From NCBI GenBank assembly GCA_963576565.1, contig OY755039.1, positions 80,227,955 to 80,291,954 of the forward strand: a stretch of DNA of 64,000 nucleotides, in the 5' to 3' direction. A program made the position numbers and the translations under genes. The notes under the pieces are model-generated. The model worked only from the letters and a program-made list of their open reading frames with translations, did not search any database and was not told the origin of the DNA. The stretch comes from Aspidapion aeneum. Taxonomy: Eukaryota; Arthropoda; Insecta; Coleoptera; Brentidae. Of the stretch, positions 59,296 through 64,000 are shown one piece after another; position 1 is the first letter of the stretch; each line of letters starts with the position of its first letter.

Positions 59296-62200
59296 TTTAA
59301 AAAACATACTTTGTTGAAAAAGTTACGCAATTAAACTTTGGCAGTACAATGGGGCCATCATAAGAAATCAAAAGCCCAAGCCGCATCTCGTAGCATGCCA
59401 CTCAATATGGAGAAATGGATAATAGTATGAAAATAAAAAAATAATAAAACATCATACCTAGCGACAGAGTTACGCGATCAAACTTTGTCGGTACATTGAA
59501 GCCATCATAAGAAATCAGCTGTCCAAGCCGCATCTCCTTGCGCGCCGTTTAACATGGAGAAATAAATAATAGTATGGAAATTAGAAAAAAATTCAAAAAT
59601 CACACTTAGCGACAGAGTTACGCGATCAAACTATGTCGGTACATTACAGCCATCATAAGAAATCAGCTGTCCAAGCCGCATCTCCTTGCGCGCCGTTTAA
59701 CATGGAGAAATGGATAATAGTATGGAAATTAGAAGAAAATTCAAAAATCACACTTAGCGACAGAGTTACGCGATCAAACTTTGTCGGTACGTTAAAGCCA
59801 TCATAAGAAATCAGATGTCCAAGCCGCATCTCTTTGCGCGCCGTTTAACATGGAGAAATGGATAACAGTATGGAAATTAAAAAAAAATTCAAAAGTCACA
59901 CTTAGCGACAGAGTTACGCGATCAAACTTTATCGGTACAACGGGGCAATCATAAGAAATCAGCGGTTCAAGCCGCATCTCCTTGCGCGCCGTTTAACATG
60001 GAGAAATGGATAATAGTATGGAAATTAGAAAAAAATTCAAAAATCACACTTAGCGACAGAGTTACGCGATCAAACTTTGTCGGTAAATTGAAGCCATCAT
60101 AAGAAATCAGCTGTTTAAGCCGCATCTCCTTGCGCGCTGTTTAACATGGAGAAATGGATAATAGTATGGAAATTAGAAAAAAATTCAAAAATCACACTTA
60201 GCGACAGAGTTACGCGATCAAACTTTGTTGGTACATTGAAGCCATCATAAGAAATCAGCTGTCCAAGCCGCATCTCCTTGCGCGCCGTCTAACATGGAGA
60301 AATGGATAATAGTATGGAAATTAGAAAAAAATTAAAAAATCACACTTAGCGACAGAGTTACGCAATCAAACTTTGTCGGTACATTGAAGCCATCATAAGA
60401 AATCGGCTGTCCAAGCCGCATCTCCTTGCGCGCCGTTTAACATGGAGAAATTGATAATAGTATGAAAATTAGAAAAAAATTCAAAAATCACACTTAGCGA
60501 CAGAGTTACGCGATCAAACTTTGTCGATACATTGAAGCCATCATAAAAAACCAGCTGTTTAAGCCGCATCTCCTTGCGCGCCGTTTAACATGGAGAAATT
60601 GATAATAGTATGAAAATTAGAAAAAAATTCAAAAATCACACTTAGCGACAGAGTTACGCGATCAAACTTTGTCGATACATTGAAGCCATCATAAGAAATC
60701 AGCTATTTAAGCCGCATCTCCTTGCGCGTCGTTTAACATGGAGAAATGGATAATAGTGTGGAAATTAGAAAAAAAATCAAAAATCACACTTAGCGACAGA
60801 GTTACGCGATCAGACTCTGTCGGTACATTGAAGCCATCATAAGAAATCAGCTGTCCAAGCCGCATCTCCTTGCGCGCCGTTTAACATGGAGAAATGGATA
60901 GTAGTATGGAAATTAGAAAAAAATTCAAAAATCACACTTAGCGACAGAGTTACGCGATCAAACTTTGTCGGTACATTGAAGCCTTCATAAGAAATCAGCT
61001 ATTTAAGCCGCATCTCCTTGCGCGCCGTCTAACATGGAGAAGTGGATAATAGTATGGAAATTAGAATAAAATTCAAAAATCACACTTAGCGACAGAGTTA
61101 ACGGAATCAAAATTTGTCGGTACATTGAAGCCTTCATAAGAAATCCGCTTTCCAAGCCGCATCTCCTTGCGCGCCGTTTAACATGGAGAAATGGATAATA
61201 GTATGGTAATTAGAAAAAAAATCAAAAATCACCCTTAGCGACAGAGTTACGCGATCAAACTTTGTCGGTAAATTGAAGCCATCATAAGAAATCAGCTGTC
61301 CAAGCCGCATCTCCTTGCGCGCCGTTTAACATGGAGAAATGGATAATAGTATGGAAATTAGAAAAAAATTCAAAAATCACACTTAGCGACAGAGTTACGC
61401 GATCAAACTTTGTCGGTACGTTAAAGCCATCATAAGAAATCAGCTGTCCAAGCCGCATCTCTTTGCGCGCCGTTTAACATGGAGAAATGGATAACAGTAT
61501 GGAAATTTAAAAAAAATTCAAAAGTCACACTTAGCGACAGAGTTACGCAATCAAACTTTGTCGGTACATTGAAGCCATCATAAGAAATCGGCTGTCCAAG
61601 CCGCATCTCCTTGCGCGCCGTTTAGCATGGAGAAATTGATAATAGTATGAAAATTAGAAAAAAATTCAAAAATCACACTTAGCGACAGAGTTACGCGATC
61701 AAACTTTGTCGATACATTGAAGCCATCATAGAAAACCAGCTGTTTAAGCCGCATCTCCTTGCGCGCCGTTTAACATGGAGAAATAGATAATAGTATGGAA
61801 ATTAGAAAAAAATTCAAAAATCATACTTAGCGACAGAGTTACGCGATCAAACTATGTCGGTACATTACAGCCATCATAAGAAATCAGCTGTCCAAGCCGC
61901 ATCTCTTTGCGCGCCGTTTAACATGGAGAAATAGATAATAGTATGGAAATTAGAAAAAAAATCCAAAATCACACTTAGCGACAGAGTTACGCGATCAAAC
62001 TATGTCGGTACATTACAGCCATCATAAAAAATCAGCTATTTAAACCGCATCTCCTTGCGCGCCGTTTAACATGGAGAAATGGATAATAGTGTGGAAATTA
62101 GAAAAAAAATCAAAAATCACACTTAGCGACAGAGTTACGCGATCAGACTCTGTCGGTACATTGAAGCCATCATAAGAAATCAGCTGTCCAAGCCGCATCT

Positions 62201-64000
62201 CCTTGCGCGCCGTTTAACATGGAGAAATGGATAGTAGTATGGAAATTAGAAAAAAATTCAAAAATCACACTTAGCGACAGAGTTACGCGATCAAACTTTG
62301 TCGGTACATTGAAGCCTTCATAAGAAATCAGCTATTTAAGCCGCATCTCCTTGCGCGCCGTCTAACATGGAGAAGTGGATAATAGTATGGAAATTAGAAT
62401 AAAATTCAAAAATCACATTTAGCGACAGAGTTAACGAAATCAAAATTTGTCGGTACATTGAAGCCTTCATAATAAATCAGCTGTCCAAGCCGCATCTCCT
62501 TGCGCGCCGTTTAACATAGAGAAATGGATAATAGTATGGAAATTAGAAAAAAAATCAAAAATCACACTTAGCGACAGAGTTACGCGATCAAACTTTGTCG
62601 GTACATTAAAGCCATCATAAGAAATCAGCTGTCCAAGCCGCATCTCCTTGCGCGCCGTTTAACATGGAGAAATGGATAATAGTATGGAAATTAGAAGAAA
62701 ATTCAAAAATCACACTTAGCGACAGAGTTACGCGATCAAACTTTGTCGGTACGTTAAAGCCATCATAAGAAATCAGCTGTCCAAGCCGCATCTCTTTGCG
62801 CGCCGTTTAACATGGAGAAATGGATAACAGTATGGAAATTAAAAAAAAATTCAAAAGTCACACTTAGCGACAGAGTTACGCGATCAAACTTTATCGGTAC
62901 AACGGGACAATCATAAGAAATCAGCGGTTCAAGCCGCATCTCCTTGCGCGCCGTTTAACATGGAGAAATGGATAATAGTATGGAAATTAGAAAAAAATTC
63001 AAAAATCACACTTAGCGACAGAGTTACGCGATCAAACTTTACCGGTACAACGGGGCAATCATAAGAAATCAGCGGTTCAAGCCGCATCTCCTTGCGCGCC
63101 GTTTAACATGGAGAAATGGATAATAGTATGGAAATTAGAAAAAAATTCAAAAATCACACTTAGCGACAGAGTTACGCGATCAAACTTTACCGGTACAACG
63201 GGGCAATCATAAGAAATCAGCGGTTCAAGCCGCATCTCCTTGCGCGCCGTTTAACATGGAGAAATGGATAATAGTATGGAAATTAGAAAAAAATTCAAAA
63301 ATGACACTTAGCGACAGAGTTACGCGATCAAACTTTGTCGGTAAATTGAAGCCATCATAAGAAATCAGCTGTTTAAGCCGCATCTCCTTGCGCGCTGTTT
63401 AACATGGAGAAATGGATAATAGTATGGAAATTAGAAAAAAATTCAAAAATCACACTTAGCGACAGAGTTACGCGATCAAACTTTGTCAGTAAATTGAAGC
63501 CATCATAAGAAATCAGCTGTTTAAGCCGCATCTCCTTGCGCGCTGTTTAACATGGAGAAATGGATAATAGTATGGAAATTAGAAAAAAATTCAAAAATCA
63601 CACTTAGCGACAGAGTTACGCGATCAAACTATGTCGGTACATTACAGCCATCATAAGAAATCAGCTGTCCAAGCCGCATCTCCTTGCGCGCCGTTTAACA
63701 TGGAGAAATAGATAATAGTATGGAAATTAGAAAAAAATTCAAAAATCACACTTAGCGACAGAGTTACGCGATCAAACTTTGTCGGTACGTTAAAGCCATC
63801 ATAAGAAATCAGCTGTCCAAGCCGCATCTCCTTGCGCGCCGTTTAACATGGAGAAATAGATAATAGTATGGAAATTAGAAAAAAAATCAAAAATCATACT
63901 TAGCGACAGAGTTACGCGATCAAACTATGTCGGTACATTACAGCCATCATAAGAAATCAGCTGTCCAAGCCGCATCTCCTTGCGCGCCGTTTAACATGGA
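59296..64000. repeat. 148-bp satellite array, ~32 monomers, open at the window end
   Basis: Spacing of CACACTTAGCGACAGAGTTA at 59601, 59749, 59897 and 60045 is exactly 148 bp. The first two monomers are the most diverged, as expected at an array edge; later ones are nearly identical. A variant pair at 60811 and 61091 reappears at 62144 and 62424, so a block of nine monomers has been duplicated. No frame or promoter is seen. The unit contains the self-complementary-like TTGCGCGCCG. Confidence 0.95.

Noticed and set aside
59296..64000. CRISPR array
   Set aside because: Repeats are contiguous 148-bp monomers without unique spacers, in eukaryotic repeat DNA.

Overview
The window reads as repeat-dense, AT-rich intergenic DNA from an animal with a large genome, most likely an insect. 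The reasons are BEL/Pao, Ty3/Gypsy and Copia LTR elements with insect-style layouts, a Copia leader with the initiator-tRNA-Met type primer site known from Drosophila copia, CR1-, RTE- and hAT-type elements, several satellites, and no convincing host gene. The species cannot be named from the sequence.

Layout. 1-2.0 kb: a hAT-like MITE and a decayed tRNA-like sequence. 2.0-7.7 kb: a frameshifted CR1-type LINE lying between two blocks of one 10-bp minisatellite. 7.8-27.5 kb: a ~234-bp satellite array (7.8-12.3 and 21.8-22.1 kb), a core, and a distantly related ~285-bp array in the opposite orientation (25.25-27.5 kb). The first array is split by a DNA transposon (12300-21827, 27-bp terminal inverted repeats, TAAT target duplication) that itself carries an apparently intact, very young BEL/Pao element (12703-19793). 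27.5-30.2 kb: a LINE 3' fragment, then a ruined Copia element split by a hAT-type MITE. 32477-46066: a minus-strand Ty3/Gypsy element whose RNase H region is split by a second minus-strand BEL/Pao element (34495-41569). 48-49.2 kb: a deleted hAT element with a ZMYM1-like transposase remnant. 49.9-51.1 kb: a decayed intron-bearing gene remnant and an RTE-type LINE tail. 51.1-55.1 kb: two copies of a CTGT-containing module and a 1.7-kb inverted-repeat element. 56.7-57.5 kb: about 800 bp of perfect ATTT repeats. 59.1 kb to the end: a 34-bp minisatellite and then a 148-bp satellite that runs off the window.

The most unusual signal is three sequences with the hammerhead self-cleaving ribozyme core (20096-20138 minus, 52408-52455 plus, 56528-56575 plus). 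In all three, stem III is a loop-less palindrome, an arrangement expected to favour dimeric folding. The copy at 56528-56575 keeps every core nucleotide and all three stems. The coding content is almost wholly selfish: Gag, protease, reverse transcriptase, RNase H and integrase modules. Only the BEL/Pao polyprotein at 13731-19112 is uninterrupted. Insertion order can be read from the nesting and target duplications: satellite, then TIR transposon, then BEL/Pao; and repeat family, then Gypsy, then BEL/Pao.
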